From: Natrinema salaciae
Lineage (GTDB): Archaea; Halobacteriota; Halobacteria; Halobacteriales; Natrialbaceae
DNA length: 64,000 bases
NCBI RefSeq assembly: GCF_900110865.1
Contig: NZ_FOFD01000004.1
Span: 1-64,000, forward strand
Reading direction: 5' to 3'
Position numbers and translations under genes: made by a program. Within the stretch, counting starts at the first letter, position 1; each line of letters starts with the position of its first letter. Below are positions 42,914-52,471 of this stretch, in pieces. The notes under the pieces were generated by a model. The model was not told the DNA's origin. It worked only from the letters and a program-made list of their open reading frames with translations, and ran no database searches.

Positions 42914-43414
42914 CTAGACGCGTTTCAGGTACGGCCGAAGGAGATCTCCGTCGTGAAGGCGTTCGGGAAGTGTCTCGAACCAGCGCGCTGCTGTGATTTC
43001 GTCGGGAGTCACGCCCAACCGGTCCGCGTCGGGAATGGTACCGTCAGCCCGACCCGAAAACAGCACGTAGTGCGCCGAAAACCGCACCGCGTCGTCGCGG
43101 TCGGAGACGTACGTCTGGTCGACGACGACCAGCGTGTCGTCGACCGTCACGCGCAGCCCGGTCTCTTCGCGCACCTCTCGGCGGGCAGCGTGGATCGGCT
43201 CCTCGCCGGGCTCGACCCCTCCTCCGGGCGGAATCCACCCGCGTGACCAACCGTTTTTGACGAGTGCGACCCGTCCGTCGGGATCGGTCACGCGAACTGC
43301 AGCGGTCAGCCCGGTGCCCTCGACCGCCCACTCCCGGAACGACGCCAATTTCGAGTCGGAGAGTCGGATCTGCTGGTGTTCTCGGGCGACGTCGGCTCCG
43401 ATATCGAGGTCCAT
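42914..43414 (-). CDS. NUDIX hydrolase
   Basis: 166 residues. The Nudix box GGGVEPGEEPIHAARREVREETGLRV (residues 62-87) fits Gx5Ex7REUxEExGU. N-terminal helix (LSDSKLASFREWAVEGTGLTAAVRV). Hydrolyses a nucleoside diphosphate linked to X; substrate unknown. Its stop is 4 bp from the stop of the convergent aldolase gene. Usually monocistronic; pyrE lies upstream on the same strand with a 42-bp gap. Confidence 0.92.
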   Translation of the reverse strand: MDLDIGADVAREHQQIRLSDSKLASFREWAVEGTGLTAAVRVTDPDGRVALVKNGWSRGWIPPGGGVEPGEEPIHAARREVREETGLRVTVDDTLVVVDQTYVSDRDDAVRFSAHYVLFSGRADGTIPDADRLGVTPDEITAARWFETLPERLHDGDLLRPYLKRV

Positions 43415-43456
43415 TTTTCGGTCTTTCGTTCGCTCCGGCGACGATCGAGCAGCCGC

Positions 43457-43984
43457 TCAGTCCCGGTCGGCCAACAGCTCGCTCGCGGTGACCAGCGACT
43501 CCATCTCGACGCCGGCGTCTTCGACGGTCTCGCGGCCGCCCTCCTCGCGGTCGACGACGACCAGCGCGCGCTCGACCGTCGCGCCCGCGTCCCGGAGCGC
43601 CTCGACCGCCTCGACGAGGCTCGTCCCCGTCGTCACGATGTCCTCGACGACGACGACGGCCTCGCCCTCGGCGAGTCGACCCTCGATCAGGTTTCCGGTG
43701 CCGTACTCCTTGCGCTGTTTGCGCGCGATGACGTAGGGGACGCCCGCCGCGACGCTCGTCGCGGCGGCCAGCGGCACGCCGCCCAGCGCGACGCCGCCGA
43801 GTTTGTCGTCCGGGTCGACGCGGTCGGCGAACGCCTCGGCGATCAGCTCGAGGCAGCCGGGATCGGTCTCGAAGAGGTACTTGTCGACGTAGTACTCGCT
43901 CGTCCCGCCATGCGAGAGTTCGAACTCGCCGAACTGGACGGCGTCGGCCGCACGAAGGGCGTCGATGAGGTCCTGATTCGTCAT
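43457..43984 (-). CDS. pyrE: Orotate phosphoribosyltransferase
   Basis: 175 residues. Type I PRTase: N-terminal helix [37 protein letters not shown] (the orotate-binding hood contact SGxxSxYYxDxK), loop [16 protein letters not shown], and PRPP motif [14 protein letters not shown] near residue 112. Makes OMP from orotate and PRPP in pyrimidine synthesis. Often near carS in haloarchaea; here carS is two genes away. Confidence 0.95.
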   Translation of the reverse strand: MTNQDLIDALRAADAVQFGEFELSHGGTSEYYVDKYLFETDPGCLELIAEAFADRVDPDDKLGGVALGGVPLAAATSVAAGVPYVIARKQRKEYGTGNLIEGRLAEGEAVVVVEDIVTTGTSLVEAVEALRDAGATVERALVVVDREEGGRETVEDAGVEMESLVTASELLADRD

Positions 43985-44168
43985 CGTCCCACAGGGCGCA
44001 CCGAACCGAAATAAGCGGTGTGGAACGGCCCGCCGACGCGAGCGAGACGGACTGCGGATCGGGCGGGCGGGCGACCGGGTCGCTGCCCCGGTCGAGTGCC
44101 GGACCCGACCACCGGCCGCGACTCCGCCGCAGGTAGTTTTTTGTCTCCGCGTGGTAGTGTATTCTACA

Positions 44169-45128
44169 ATGACACCGGACAGCGCGGCGGAACCGCACCC
44201 GGACGTGCAGGCGTTCCTCGAGCTCTACGAGTCCCTCGACACGCCGTCGTTCGACGAGGTCTCGCCCGAGGAGGCCCGTCGGATGTTCGACGAGATGCAA
44301 GTCACCGAGGAGCCGGACATCGAACTCGAGTCCGTCGAGGACCGAACGATCGACGGGCCCCACGGCGACCTGCCGATTCGGATCTACGATCCGGGCACCG
44401 AGGGTGAGGATCGGCCGCTACTCCTGTACATCCACGGCGGCGGCTGGGTCATCGGCAGTATCGACACGCACGACGGTACCTGCCGAAAACTCGCCGCCGA
44501 CTCGGGCTACCCCGTCGTCAGCGTCGACTACGGGCTCGCACCCGAACACCCCTTCCCCGGGGGACTCCGGGACTGTTACGCGGCCCTCGAGTGGGTCGCC
44601 GACGCTGCCGACGAACTGAACGCCGATCCGGGCAAACTCGTCGTCGCGGGCGACAGCGCCGGCGGCAACCTCGCGACGGGGCTGTCGCTGTTCGTTCGGG
44701 ACCACGGCGGTCCCGAGATCGCGTATCAGCTGCTGATCTACCCCAGCACGGGGAAGGTGACCGAGACCGACGCCTACGAGGAGAACGGCGAGGGGTACAT
44801 GCTCACGAACGACGACATGGCGTGGTTCCGCGACCACCGCTTCGAGCGCGAGATGGATCAGGGGAACGTCTACGCGACGCCCCAGCTCGCACACGACCTC
44901 TCGGACCTGCCGCCGGCGACGGTCGTCACCGCCGGCTTCGACCCGCTTCGCGACGACGGCGCGAACCTGGTCGAGCGACTCGAGGACGACGGCGTCCCCG
45001 TCGAACACCACCACTACGACGACGTGATCCACGGCTTCTTCGGCATGATTTCCGATCCGGTCGATCTGGACCGGGCCCACGAGGCCCATGCTGACGCGGT
45101 ATCGGATCTCGAAGCGGCCCTCGAGTGA
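44169..45128 (+). CDS. Alpha/beta hydrolase of the hormone-sensitive lipase type
   Basis: 319 residues from ATG 44169. HSL-family oxyanion motif [11 protein letters not shown] near residue 96, nucleophile [11 protein letters not shown] near 163, Asp in GFDPLRDDG and His in VIHGFFGMI, the full Ser-Asp-His triad. Acidic surface, as for haloarchaeal esterases. Likely a carboxylesterase on short acyl esters; the natural substrate is unknown. A TAGTTTTTTGTC box about 30 bp upstream. It interrupts a pyrE-carS neighbourhood. Confidence 0.9.
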   Translation: MTPDSAAEPHPDVQAFLELYESLDTPSFDEVSPEEARRMFDEMQVTEEPDIELESVEDRTIDGPHGDLPIRIYDPGTEGEDRPLLLYIHGGGWVIGSIDTHDGTCRKLAADSGYPVVSVDYGLAPEHPFPGGLRDCYAALEWVADAADELNADPGKLVVAGDSAGGNLATGLSLFVRDHGGPEIAYQLLIYPSTGKVTETDAYEENGEGYMLTNDDMAWFRDHRFEREMDQGNVYATPQLAHDLSDLPPATVVTAGFDPLRDDGANLVERLEDDGVPVEHHHYDDVIHGFFGMISDPVDLDRAHEAHADAVSDLEAALE

Positions 45129-45181
45129 GCGAGCCGGTCACAGTGGACGCGCTCTCGACGGAGTAGGAAACAGGCGTTCGG

Positions 45182-45727
45182 CTACCACGGCTCGTTTTTC
45201 AGTCCGAGCTTGTACGCGATCATATTCGTCGTCACGTGGAGGATCGGCGTGAGGACGACGACGACGAGGATCACCTCGAGCGAGAACCACTCGCGGAACC
45301 ACTCGAAGTCGAGCAGTCCGACCAGCGGCAGGGAGACGACGACGAAGTCCAGCTGGTCGAGACCGGGGAACATCGCGCCGCGCTGGCGGCCGGTGCGGCG
45401 CTTGAGAAAGGAGGCGAGGATGTCGCCGAGCATCGCGCCGCCGGCGAGGCCGAGCGCGGCGAGCGGCGTGAACCCGGGGACGGCGAAGCCGAGGGCGTCG
45501 CTGACGGTCGGCTCGAGGGCGGTGAGGACGGCCGCGAGCGCGAGCCCGGCGGCGACCCCCACAGCCGTGCCCCGCCAGGTCTTCCCGTCGCCCAGCACTC
45601 GCTTCTCGCCCCACGTTCGGCCGCCGTCGATCGGTTGGCCGCCGCCGGCCAGTACCGCCGCGTTGTTGGGAACGTAAGCGGGCAACATCGCCCAGAACGC
45701 GATCGCGATAGTCTCGATGATTGCCAT
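45182..45727 (-). CDS. carS: CDP-archaeol synthase
   Basis: 181 residues from ATG at 45727. Five membrane helices; MAIIETIAIAFWAMLPAYVPNNAAVLAGGGQPIDGGRTW is the typical CarS N-terminus, followed by DGKTWRG and GDILASFLKRRTGRQRGAMFPGLDQLDFVV, which hold the conserved KR and D metal-binding residues. Transfers CMP from CTP to unsaturated archaetidic acid, giving CDP-archaeol for membrane lipids. The frame upstream to 45883 has no membrane features and is rejected. Confidence 0.93.
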   Translation of the reverse strand: MAIIETIAIAFWAMLPAYVPNNAAVLAGGGQPIDGGRTWGEKRVLGDGKTWRGTAVGVAAGLALAAVLTALEPTVSDALGFAVPGFTPLAALGLAGGAMLGDILASFLKRRTGRQRGAMFPGLDQLDFVVVSLPLVGLLDFEWFREWFSLEVILVVVVLTPILHVTTNMIAYKLGLKNEPW

Positions 45728-45855
45728 ATCGACCGGGACGAACCGACGCGTCTTAACCGGCGGTGGTTCGGCGGGACCGAACCGGCCGCACTCGAGTCGC
45801 CCGACTTCGGGACGAGAGGCGGCGGTACCGCTCGTCGCCGGCTGGCCGCCAGTGT

Positions 45856-45874
45856 GTAAACAGTATCTGTAACC
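45856..45874 (+). promoter_or_regulatory. Operator-like site upstream of doeA
   Basis: GTAAACA-GTATC-TGTAACC, 61 bp before the doeA start. It shares GTA(A/T)ACA-N5-TGT with the sites at 53538, 57998 and 61184 in the same catabolic region. Confidence 0.5.
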
Positions 45875-45934
45875 AATATACACGAAAAACTTTTAGCACT
45901 CCTGATCGATGCTCCTCGTAGAGCCCCTGTTATC

Positions 45935-47116
45935 ATGCCACGAGAGCATATTTTCGACGCAGCGGAGTACGAACGGCGCGTCTCGCGGGCGAAAGACCGG
46001 TTGCGCGAGGCGGCGCTCGACGCGATCGTCGTGGCCGATCCCGCGAACATGAACTACCTGACGGGGTACGACGGCTGGTCGTTCTACGTCCACCAGGCGG
46101 TCGTCGTCACGCCCGACCGCGACGAACCCGTCTGGATCGGCCGCGACATGGACGCGGGCGGCGCGCGAGCGACCACACACCTGTCCGAGGAGAGCATCCG
46201 CGCGTACAGCGACGATCACGTCCACTCGCCGTACGATCTGCACCCGATGGACTACGTCGCGGGCGTCCTCGAGGAACTGGACGTCGACGACGGCCGGATC
46301 GGCCTCGAGATGGACGCCGCCTACTTTACAGCGAAGTCCTACACCCGCCTCCAGGAGAATCTCCCCGACGCCGAGTTCGAGGACGCGACGCTGCTCGTCG
46401 GCTGGGTTCGCATCAAGAAATCCGAGCAGGAACTCGAGTACATGCGCGAAGCGGCCCGGATCTCCGAGAACGCGATGCAGGCGGGGCTCGACGCCATCGG
46501 GGAAGGCGTGCCGGAGTACGAGGCCGCGGCCGCGATCTACGAACAGTTGATCACCGGTACCGAGGAGTACGGCGGCGACTACCCCTCCATCGTCCCGCTG
46601 ATGCCCTCGGGCGACCACACCGGCACGCCGCACCTGACGTGGACGGACCGCGAGTTCGAGGACGGCGATCCGGTCATCATCGAACTCTCCGGCTGTCGCC
46701 ACCGGTATCACTCGCCGCTGGCCCGCACGACGTTCGTCGGCGACCCGCCCGCCGAACTCGAGGAGACCGCCGAGATCGTCGTCGAGGGACTCGAGGCCGC
46801 GCTCGACGCCGCCGAACCCGGCGTCACCTGCGAGTCGGTCGAAGAAGCCTGGCGCGGGACCATCGCGAAATACGGCCTCGAGAAGGAGGACCGCATCGGT
46901 TACTCGATGGGACTCGGCTACCCGCCGGACTGGGGCGAACACACCGCGAGCATCCGCCCCGGCGACGAGACGGTGCTCGAGGAGGACATGACGTTCCACA
47001 TGATCCCCGGCATCTGGACGGACGAGATCGGCATGGAGATCAGCGAGACGTTCCACGTCACCAGCGACGGTGCCGAGACGCTCGCCGAGTTCCCGCGCCA
47101 ACTGTTCACGACGTAG
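45935..47116 (+). CDS. doeA: Ectoine hydrolase-like M24 family protein (DoeA/EutD type)
   Basis: 393 residues. Creatinase-type N-domain (1-150, with MNYLTGYDGWSFYVHQAVVV) and a pita-bread C-domain. The phrases GGDYPSIVPLMPSGDHTGTPHLTW, CRHRYHSPLARTTFVGDPP and GYSMGLGYPPDWGEHTASIRPGDET follow the bacterial ectoine hydrolase DoeA closely, much more so than generic Xaa-Pro dipeptidases. In bacteria DoeA opens ectoine to N-acetyl-2,4-diaminobutyrate. Neighbouring genes (transporter, aminotransferase, GDH) fit catabolism. Naming is by family resemblance; substrate untested. Confidence 0.8.
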   Translation: MPREHIFDAAEYERRVSRAKDRLREAALDAIVVADPANMNYLTGYDGWSFYVHQAVVVTPDRDEPVWIGRDMDAGGARATTHLSEESIRAYSDDHVHSPYDLHPMDYVAGVLEELDVDDGRIGLEMDAAYFTAKSYTRLQENLPDAEFEDATLLVGWVRIKKSEQELEYMREAARISENAMQAGLDAIGEGVPEYEAAAAIYEQLITGTEEYGGDYPSIVPLMPSGDHTGTPHLTWTDREFEDGDPVIIELSGCRHRYHSPLARTTFVGDPPAELEETAEIVVEGLEAALDAAEPGVTCESVEEAWRGTIAKYGLEKEDRIGYSMGLGYPPDWGEHTASIRPGDETVLEEDMTFHMIPGIWTDEIGMEISETFHVTSDGAETLAEFPRQLFTT

Positions 47117-47179
47117 CGCGGCCCACACCGACCATATCACCGCCGCAATACACCCGACTACCCCACCACTACCAAATCG

Positions 47180-48466
47180 ATGACAACACCATCGCCCGCA
47201 ACCGAGAGCAAGTCCGAGGACGAACTCGATTCGGCACTCGTCACCGCCCGCCGGCAGTTAGAACGAGCCGCGACGCACGTCGACGTCGACCCCGGCGTCG
47301 TCGAGCGCCTGAAACACCCGACGCGGGTCCAGCAGGTGTCGGTGCCGCTCGAGCGCGACGGCGGCTCCGTCGAGGTCTTCACGGGGTACCGGGCGCAGCA
47401 CGACGACGTCCGCGGCCCCTACAAAGGGGGGCTGCGCTATCACCCCGAGGTCAGCGCGGAGGAGTGTACCGGCCTCTCGATGTGGATGACCTGGAAGTGC
47501 GCGGTGATGGATCTCCCCTTCGGCGGCGGGAAAGGCGGCATCGCCGTCGATCCCAAGTCGTTGAGCGCCGACGAGACCGAGCGGCTCACCCGCCGGTTCG
47601 CGGAGGAACTGCGCGACGCGGTCGGGCCGACGAAGGACGTCCCAGCGCCGGATATGGGCACCGACGCCCAGACGATGGCCTGGTTCATGGACGCCTACTC
47701 GATGCAGCAGGGCGAGACGATTCCCGGCGTCGTCACGGGCAAGCCGCCGGTCATCGGCGGTTCCTACGGTCGCGAGGAGGCCCCCGGCCGCTCGACGGCG
47801 ATCGCCGCGCGCGAAGCCGTCACGTACTACGACCGCGAGGTCTCGGCCACGACGGTCGCAGTCCAGGGGTTCGGCAGCGTCGGGGCCAACGCCGCCCGCT
47901 TGCTCGAGGACTGGGGCGCGACCGTCGTCGCCGTCAGCGACGTCAACGGCGCGATATACGACCCCGACGGCCTCGAGACGCACGCGATTCCGACTCACGA
48001 TGAAGCGCCCGAAGCGGTGCTCGAGCACGACGCCCCCGAAATGCTCGGCAACGACGAGATCCTCGAACTCGACGTCGACGTGCTGATCCCGGCCGCCGTC
48101 GGCAACGTCATCACCGCCGACAACGCGGACGCCGTCGCGGCCGATATCGTCGTCGAGGGCGCGAACGGGCCGACCACGTTCGCCGCCGACACCATCCTCG
48201 AGGAGCGCGGCGTGCCCGTGATCCCCGACATCCTCGCGAACGCGGGCGGCGTGACGGTCAGCTACTTCGAGTGGCTCCAGGACATCAACCGCCGTCAGTG
48301 GTCGCTCGAGCGGGTCAACGACGAACTCGAGGAGCACATGCTCGAGGCCTGGGACGACGTTCGTGCGCAGGTCGACGCCGAAGGGTTGACGTGGCGTGAC
48401 GCGGCCTACGTGGTGGCGCTGTCTCGGATCGCGGAGGCGAAGGAGACGCGCGGGCTCTGGCCGTAG
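47180..48466 (+). CDS. gdhB: Glu/Leu/Phe/Val dehydrogenase (glutamate dehydrogenase)
   Basis: 428 residues. GDH signature: [47 protein letters not shown], where KGGLRYHP and the catalytic Lys in WKCA are visible. Rossmann fold follows with [18 protein letters not shown] (residues 225-243). Deaminates glutamate to 2-oxoglutarate plus ammonia, or the reverse. Co-directional with doeA, 63 bp apart. It may recycle the amino group produced by the aminotransferase. Haloarchaea carry several paralogues; cofactor cannot be read with certainty. Confidence 0.93.
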   Translation: MTTPSPATESKSEDELDSALVTARRQLERAATHVDVDPGVVERLKHPTRVQQVSVPLERDGGSVEVFTGYRAQHDDVRGPYKGGLRYHPEVSAEECTGLSMWMTWKCAVMDLPFGGGKGGIAVDPKSLSADETERLTRRFAEELRDAVGPTKDVPAPDMGTDAQTMAWFMDAYSMQQGETIPGVVTGKPPVIGGSYGREEAPGRSTAIAAREAVTYYDREVSATTVAVQGFGSVGANAARLLEDWGATVVAVSDVNGAIYDPDGLETHAIPTHDEAPEAVLEHDAPEMLGNDEILELDVDVLIPAAVGNVITADNADAVAADIVVEGANGPTTFAADTILEERGVPVIPDILANAGGVTVSYFEWLQDINRRQWSLERVNDELEEHMLEAWDDVRAQVDAEGLTWRDAAYVVALSRIAEAKETRGLWP

Positions 48467-48552
48467 TCGGACCCCGACCGGCGGCGGGACGACCGGGGCC
48501 CGGTTCGGCGACCGATCGCGCGACGAGTCGAATCGGGAGAAGGGAAGGGCTC

Positions 48553-49248
48553 ATGTCACACCAGCCGTATGCTCCGATAATGGCCTCGTGGAAACGAGTG
48601 TTCGCGAGCGGGCTAATCCTCATCGGACCGATACTCGTCACGCTGTACGTCGTCTATCGCGTCTACGCGATCGTGACCGGGCTCACGCCCACGATCGCGT
48701 TCGGCACCGAGGCACTGCGCGGGTTCATCGGCCACGAACCGACCCGCGAACTCGTCGTCCGCGCCCTCCAGATCGCGGCCTCGTTGAGCTTCTTCCTGCT
48801 CGTGACGCTCGCGATCGGCATCCTGACCAGAACGACGGTCGGCGAACTCTTCGCGCGGGGCATCGACGGAATCGTAAATCGCGTTCCGGGGCTCCGCGTC
48901 GTCTACAACGCGTCGAAGATCGCCGCCGAAACCACGATCGGCGAGGAACAGGCGCTGCAGGAATCGGTCACCGTCGAGAGCTGGGACGGAACCCAGATGC
49001 CGGCGTTCAAGACCGGCCACACCACCAGCGACGGGCGGATCGTCCTCTTCATTCCGACGGCCCCGAACGTCAGCTCGGGGTTCGTCGTCGAAGCCGAGGC
49101 CGATCGGGTCACCGAGACGGACGAGAGCGTCGAAGAGACGCTCGCTCGAGTCCTGAGCGGCGGTTTCGGCGAGTCGAAGCATCCGCAGAAGACGGGGCCG
49201 ACCGTCCCGGTCGATCCGTCTGGCGATCGGGAGACGGACGACGAGTGA
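48553..49248 (+). CDS. DUF502 membrane protein
   Basis: 231 residues. Two N-terminal helices (SGLILIGPILVTLYVVYRVYAIV and ALQIAASLSFFLLVTLAIGIL) followed by TTVGELFARGIDGIVNRVPGLRVVYNASKIAAET, the DUF502 hallmark. The C-terminal soluble domain has VLFIPTAPNVSSGFVVEAEADRV. In plants these are COV/LCV proteins. Function in archaea unknown. It has its own context after gdh on the same strand, and it faces the oxidase convergently. An ATG at 48580 (MASWKRVF) is an alternative start. Confidence 0.88.
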   Translation: MSHQPYAPIMASWKRVFASGLILIGPILVTLYVVYRVYAIVTGLTPTIAFGTEALRGFIGHEPTRELVVRALQIAASLSFFLLVTLAIGILTRTTVGELFARGIDGIVNRVPGLRVVYNASKIAAETTIGEEQALQESVTVESWDGTQMPAFKTGHTTSDGRIVLFIPTAPNVSSGFVVEAEADRVTETDESVEETLARVLSGGFGESKHPQKTGPTVPVDPSGDRETDDE

Positions 49249-49261
49249 CGGCAGGCAGGGA

Positions 49262-52200
49262 CTACCGCGAGAGCGCGGCGGCGACTTTCTCGACCGGATG
49301 CGGCGGCTCGTCGCAGCCCTCGTGGGTCGATAGCTGCGTCCGACAGGACGCGCCCGGCGCGACGACCGTCTCGCCGTCGCTGTCGTCGACCTGCTCGAAG
49401 AGGACGTCCCCGATCGCCCGGCTCAGCGAGTAGTGCTCGGCCTCGTACCCGAAGGAGCCGGCCATCCCGCAACAGCCCGAGTCCAGCGCGTCGACCTCGT
49501 AGCCCACCGTTCGCAGGACGGCTGCCGCGTGCCCGTCTTTCTTCGTCGCCTTCTGATGGCAGTGACCGTGGTAGGTCAGGCACTCGTCGGGCGCGGCGGT
49601 CGGCAGCCCGGCCGCCAACTCGAATCGGTCGAGATACTCCATGACGCCGGAGGTGTTCGCCGCGACCCGCTCGGCGTCGCGCCCCGAGAGCAAGTCGAGG
49701 TAGTCCGACTGGAGCATGACCGCGTCCGAGGGCTCGACCAGGACGACCTCCCAGCCGTCCTCGACCCGCGGTGCCAGCGCCTCGACGTTCGTCCGGGCGC
49801 GCTCGCGCGAGACGTCGAGGAACCCCTTCGAGTGGGCCGGACGGCCGGTGGACGTGACGTCGTCGGGGACCTCGACGCGGATCCCCGCCGTCTCGAGCAC
49901 CTGCACGGTCGCTTTCCCCGCTCGCGGGTGGTTGTAGTTCGTGTACGTGTCGGGGACGAGGAGGGCCTTTCGGGAGGCCTCCTCGAGCGGGATTCGGGAA
50001 CCGCCTCGCGTCTCGAACCAGTCCTCGAAGCTCTCGCCGGCGAAGGTCGGGAGTTCGCGCTCGCGTGCGATGCCGACCGTTTTTTCGGCGATCGTGCCGG
50101 CACCGGGTAGCGACGCGGCCCAGTTCGAGAGGGGCGCGAGCGCGGAGCCGACGGCGTTGAGCCGGTCGACGTTGGCGAAGAGCCGATCGCGGAGGGTCGC
50201 ACCGTTTTCCCGGTGGTTCGCGTGCTCGACCTCGGCCTTGAGTTTCGCCATGTCGACCTCGCTCGGGCAGTCGCGCGCACAGCCCTTGCAGCCGATACAG
50301 AGGTCCATCACTTCGGCCAGGAACTCGGGGTCGGTCGACTCGGCGTCGAGGTCGCCGTTCATCGCGCCCCGGAGCATGTTCGCGCGGCCGCGGGTACTCA
50401 GACTCTCCTCTTCGGCCGCGCGGTAGGTCGGACACATCACGCCGCCCGTCGTCTCCTGCTCGCCCCGACAGCCGCCGCAGCCGTGACAGAGCTCGACCAT
50501 CCCCTGCATCCCGTTGTCGACGTCCCACTCGAGGGCGGGCTCGAAGCCGGCGTCGAACTCGTACTCCGGCGAGAACCGCAGGTGCTCGGTCATGTCGTGG
50601 TCGCCGCAGACGGTCCCCGGGTTCAGGAGCCAGTCCGGGTCGAAGGCGGACTTCAGATCGCGGAAGAGCGACCAGACGTCCTCGCCGTAGAGCTTCCGGT
50701 TCCACTGGGTCCGGGCGCGGCCGTCGCCGTGTTCGCCCGAGACCGATCCGCCGTACTCGACGACGAGGTCGGTCACGGCGTCCGAGATCGCCTCGAACTG
50801 GGTCAGTCCGGCCGGGCTCTTCGTGTCGACCAGCGGCCGCATGTGCATACAGCCCGGGCCAGCGTGGGCGTAGAAACTCGCGAACGTGTCCTGTTCCTCG
50901 AGCACCGCCTGGAAGTCGGCCACGTAGTCCGCGAGGTTCTCGGTCGGAACCGCCGTGTCCTCGATGAACGAGATGTGTTTGGCGTCCGACGTGCGAGACA
51001 GGAGGATCGGCGCGGCGCTCTTGCGGAGCTTCCAGAGTTCGGCCCGGTCCGCGGGCGCGTAGGCTTCGAGCGCGTCGAACGCGCGGACGGGGTCGGTCGC
51101 GGCGTCCGCCTCCGATCCGGGGACGGCAGTTCCGCCGTTGGCCGCCGGGGCCTGCGACTCGGGGAGTCGATCGGCGAGCATCGCGGCGACGTTCCGCCGC
51201 GCGTCGGCCTCGTCGTCGGCGTAGAACTCGACGAGCAGCGCCGTCTCGGTGCCGTCGGGGAGGGTCGCCGCGACGTCGGCGAACTCCTCGGTGTCGCGGG
51301 CGAGCTCGAGCAACACGTCGTCGATGGCCTCGATCGCCGCCGGGTCGTGGGTTCGGACGATCGCGTCGACGTCGGCCATCGCCTCGAGCAGGTCCTCGTA
51401 GGTCAACAGGGCGACGCCGGTCGTCTCCGGAATCGGCTCGAGTGAGACGGTCGCTTCGGTGACGACGCCGAGCGTCCCCTCGCTGCCGGCGAAGACGCGG
51501 GCGAGGTTGACGACGGCGTCGGGGTCGGGCTTGCCGTCGATCTCGACCAGGTCGTCGGTCGACTCGTCGAACGCGTCCGGATCGCCGTAGGCCTCCGCGA
51601 CCAGCCGGTCGAGGTTGTAGCCGGAGACGTTCCGCTTGAGCTGCGGGAACGCATCGCGGATCGCGTCGGCTTCCTCGTCGACGACGCGGCGCAGCGCCTC
51701 GTGAATTCGCTCGAGCGGGGTGCCGTCCGGGTCCGCCCGGTCGCGGAGCCCCGCGACCGTCACCTCGCCGAACCGCTCGACGGTGCCGTCGGCGAGGACG
51801 ACCTCGCACGCTTCGACGTAGGCGTCGGTCTTGCCGTACTGCAGCGAGTGCGCGCCGGTGGAGTTGTTGCCGATCGCACCGCCGATCGTGCTGCGGTTCC
51901 CGGCCGCCGGATCGGGCGCGAACTTCAGCCCGTGGGGCTCGAGTTCGCCGTTCAGGTCGGCGAGGACGGTCCCCGCCTGTACCGTCGCCCGCCGCTCGTC
52001 GGGCGCGACCCCGACCACGTCGCTCATGTGCGTCGTCAGATCGAGGACGACGGCCTCGTTGACAGCCTGGCCGGCGAGGCTGGTGCCGCCGCCACGCGGG
52101 AGGACCGGAATCCCGTTCTCGGCGCAGTACTCGACGACCGCGGCGACGTCCGCGGTCGAGCGCGGGAGGACGACGCCGACGGGCGTCACCTCGTAGGCGC

Positions 52201-52465
52201 TCGCGTCGGTCGCGTAGAGCCGACGGCTGTACTCGTCGAACCGAACCTCGCCGTCGATCCGCTCGTCGAGCGCCGCGACGAGGTTGGGACGGTCGATATC
52301 GCCGCCCACGTAGTCGTACTCGGCTCGCGGATCGGCCGCGGGGTCGCCCGCTCCCGGGTCCGACGGCGGCCCGAGGGCGGTCTCGTCGGGGGTCGACGTC
52401 CGATCGCTGTGATCGGTCGTCGACCGCGAATCGTCGGTCGGAGAGCGCGAGTTATCGGTGGCCAT
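49262..52465 (-). CDS. FAD-linked oxidase fused to Fe-S/CCG domains (2-hydroxyacid dehydrogenase)
   Basis: 1067 residues. N-terminal FAD_binding_4 with LPRGGGTSLAGQAVNEAVV, a FAD-oxidase C-domain (ALLTYEDLLEAMADVD ... SGEHGDGRARTQWN), then 4Fe-4S motifs CHGCGGCRGEQ and CIGCKGCARDCP (residues 650-740). CCG heterodisulfide-type repeats follow (YHGHCHQKA and DSGCCGMAGSFGYE) near the end. This GlcD-GlpC fusion oxidises D-2-hydroxyacids and passes electrons to quinone. Spaced 6 bp after the dehydrogenase gene, it is the second gene of an operon. N-terminal 70 residues are low-complexity acidic. Confidence 0.92.
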   Translation of the reverse strand: MATDNSRSPTDDSRSTTDHSDRTSTPDETALGPPSDPGAGDPAADPRAEYDYVGGDIDRPNLVAALDERIDGEVRFDEYSRRLYATDASAYEVTPVGVVLPRSTADVAAVVEYCAENGIPVLPRGGGTSLAGQAVNEAVVLDLTTHMSDVVGVAPDERRATVQAGTVLADLNGELEPHGLKFAPDPAAGNRSTIGGAIGNNSTGAHSLQYGKTDAYVEACEVVLADGTVERFGEVTVAGLRDRADPDGTPLERIHEALRRVVDEEADAIRDAFPQLKRNVSGYNLDRLVAEAYGDPDAFDESTDDLVEIDGKPDPDAVVNLARVFAGSEGTLGVVTEATVSLEPIPETTGVALLTYEDLLEAMADVDAIVRTHDPAAIEAIDDVLLELARDTEEFADVAATLPDGTETALLVEFYADDEADARRNVAAMLADRLPESQAPAANGGTAVPGSEADAATDPVRAFDALEAYAPADRAELWKLRKSAAPILLSRTSDAKHISFIEDTAVPTENLADYVADFQAVLEEQDTFASFYAHAGPGCMHMRPLVDTKSPAGLTQFEAISDAVTDLVVEYGGSVSGEHGDGRARTQWNRKLYGEDVWSLFRDLKSAFDPDWLLNPGTVCGDHDMTEHLRFSPEYEFDAGFEPALEWDVDNGMQGMVELCHGCGGCRGEQETTGGVMCPTYRAAEEESLSTRGRANMLRGAMNGDLDAESTDPEFLAEVMDLCIGCKGCARDCPSEVDMAKLKAEVEHANHRENGATLRDRLFANVDRLNAVGSALAPLSNWAASLPGAGTIAEKTVGIARERELPTFAGESFEDWFETRGGSRIPLEEASRKALLVPDTYTNYNHPRAGKATVQVLETAGIRVEVPDDVTSTGRPAHSKGFLDVSRERARTNVEALAPRVEDGWEVVLVEPSDAVMLQSDYLDLLSGRDAERVAANTSGVMEYLDRFELAAGLPTAAPDECLTYHGHCHQKATKKDGHAAAVLRTVGYEVDALDSGCCGMAGSFGYEAEHYSLSRAIGDVLFEQVDDSDGETVVAPGASCRTQLSTHEGCDEPPHPVEKVAAALSR

Positions 52466-52471
52466 CGATGC

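Noticed and set aside
50213-51445. Plus-strand frame of 410 codons opposite the FAD-Fe-S oxidase
   Set aside because: Shadow of the oxidase gene; long open frames on the reverse strand are common in high-GC DNA.
48903-51809. Minus-strand frame of 968 codons within the oxidase region
   Set aside because: Extremely Arg/Gly-rich in a second frame of the same strand; the frame at 49262-52465 has all the motifs.
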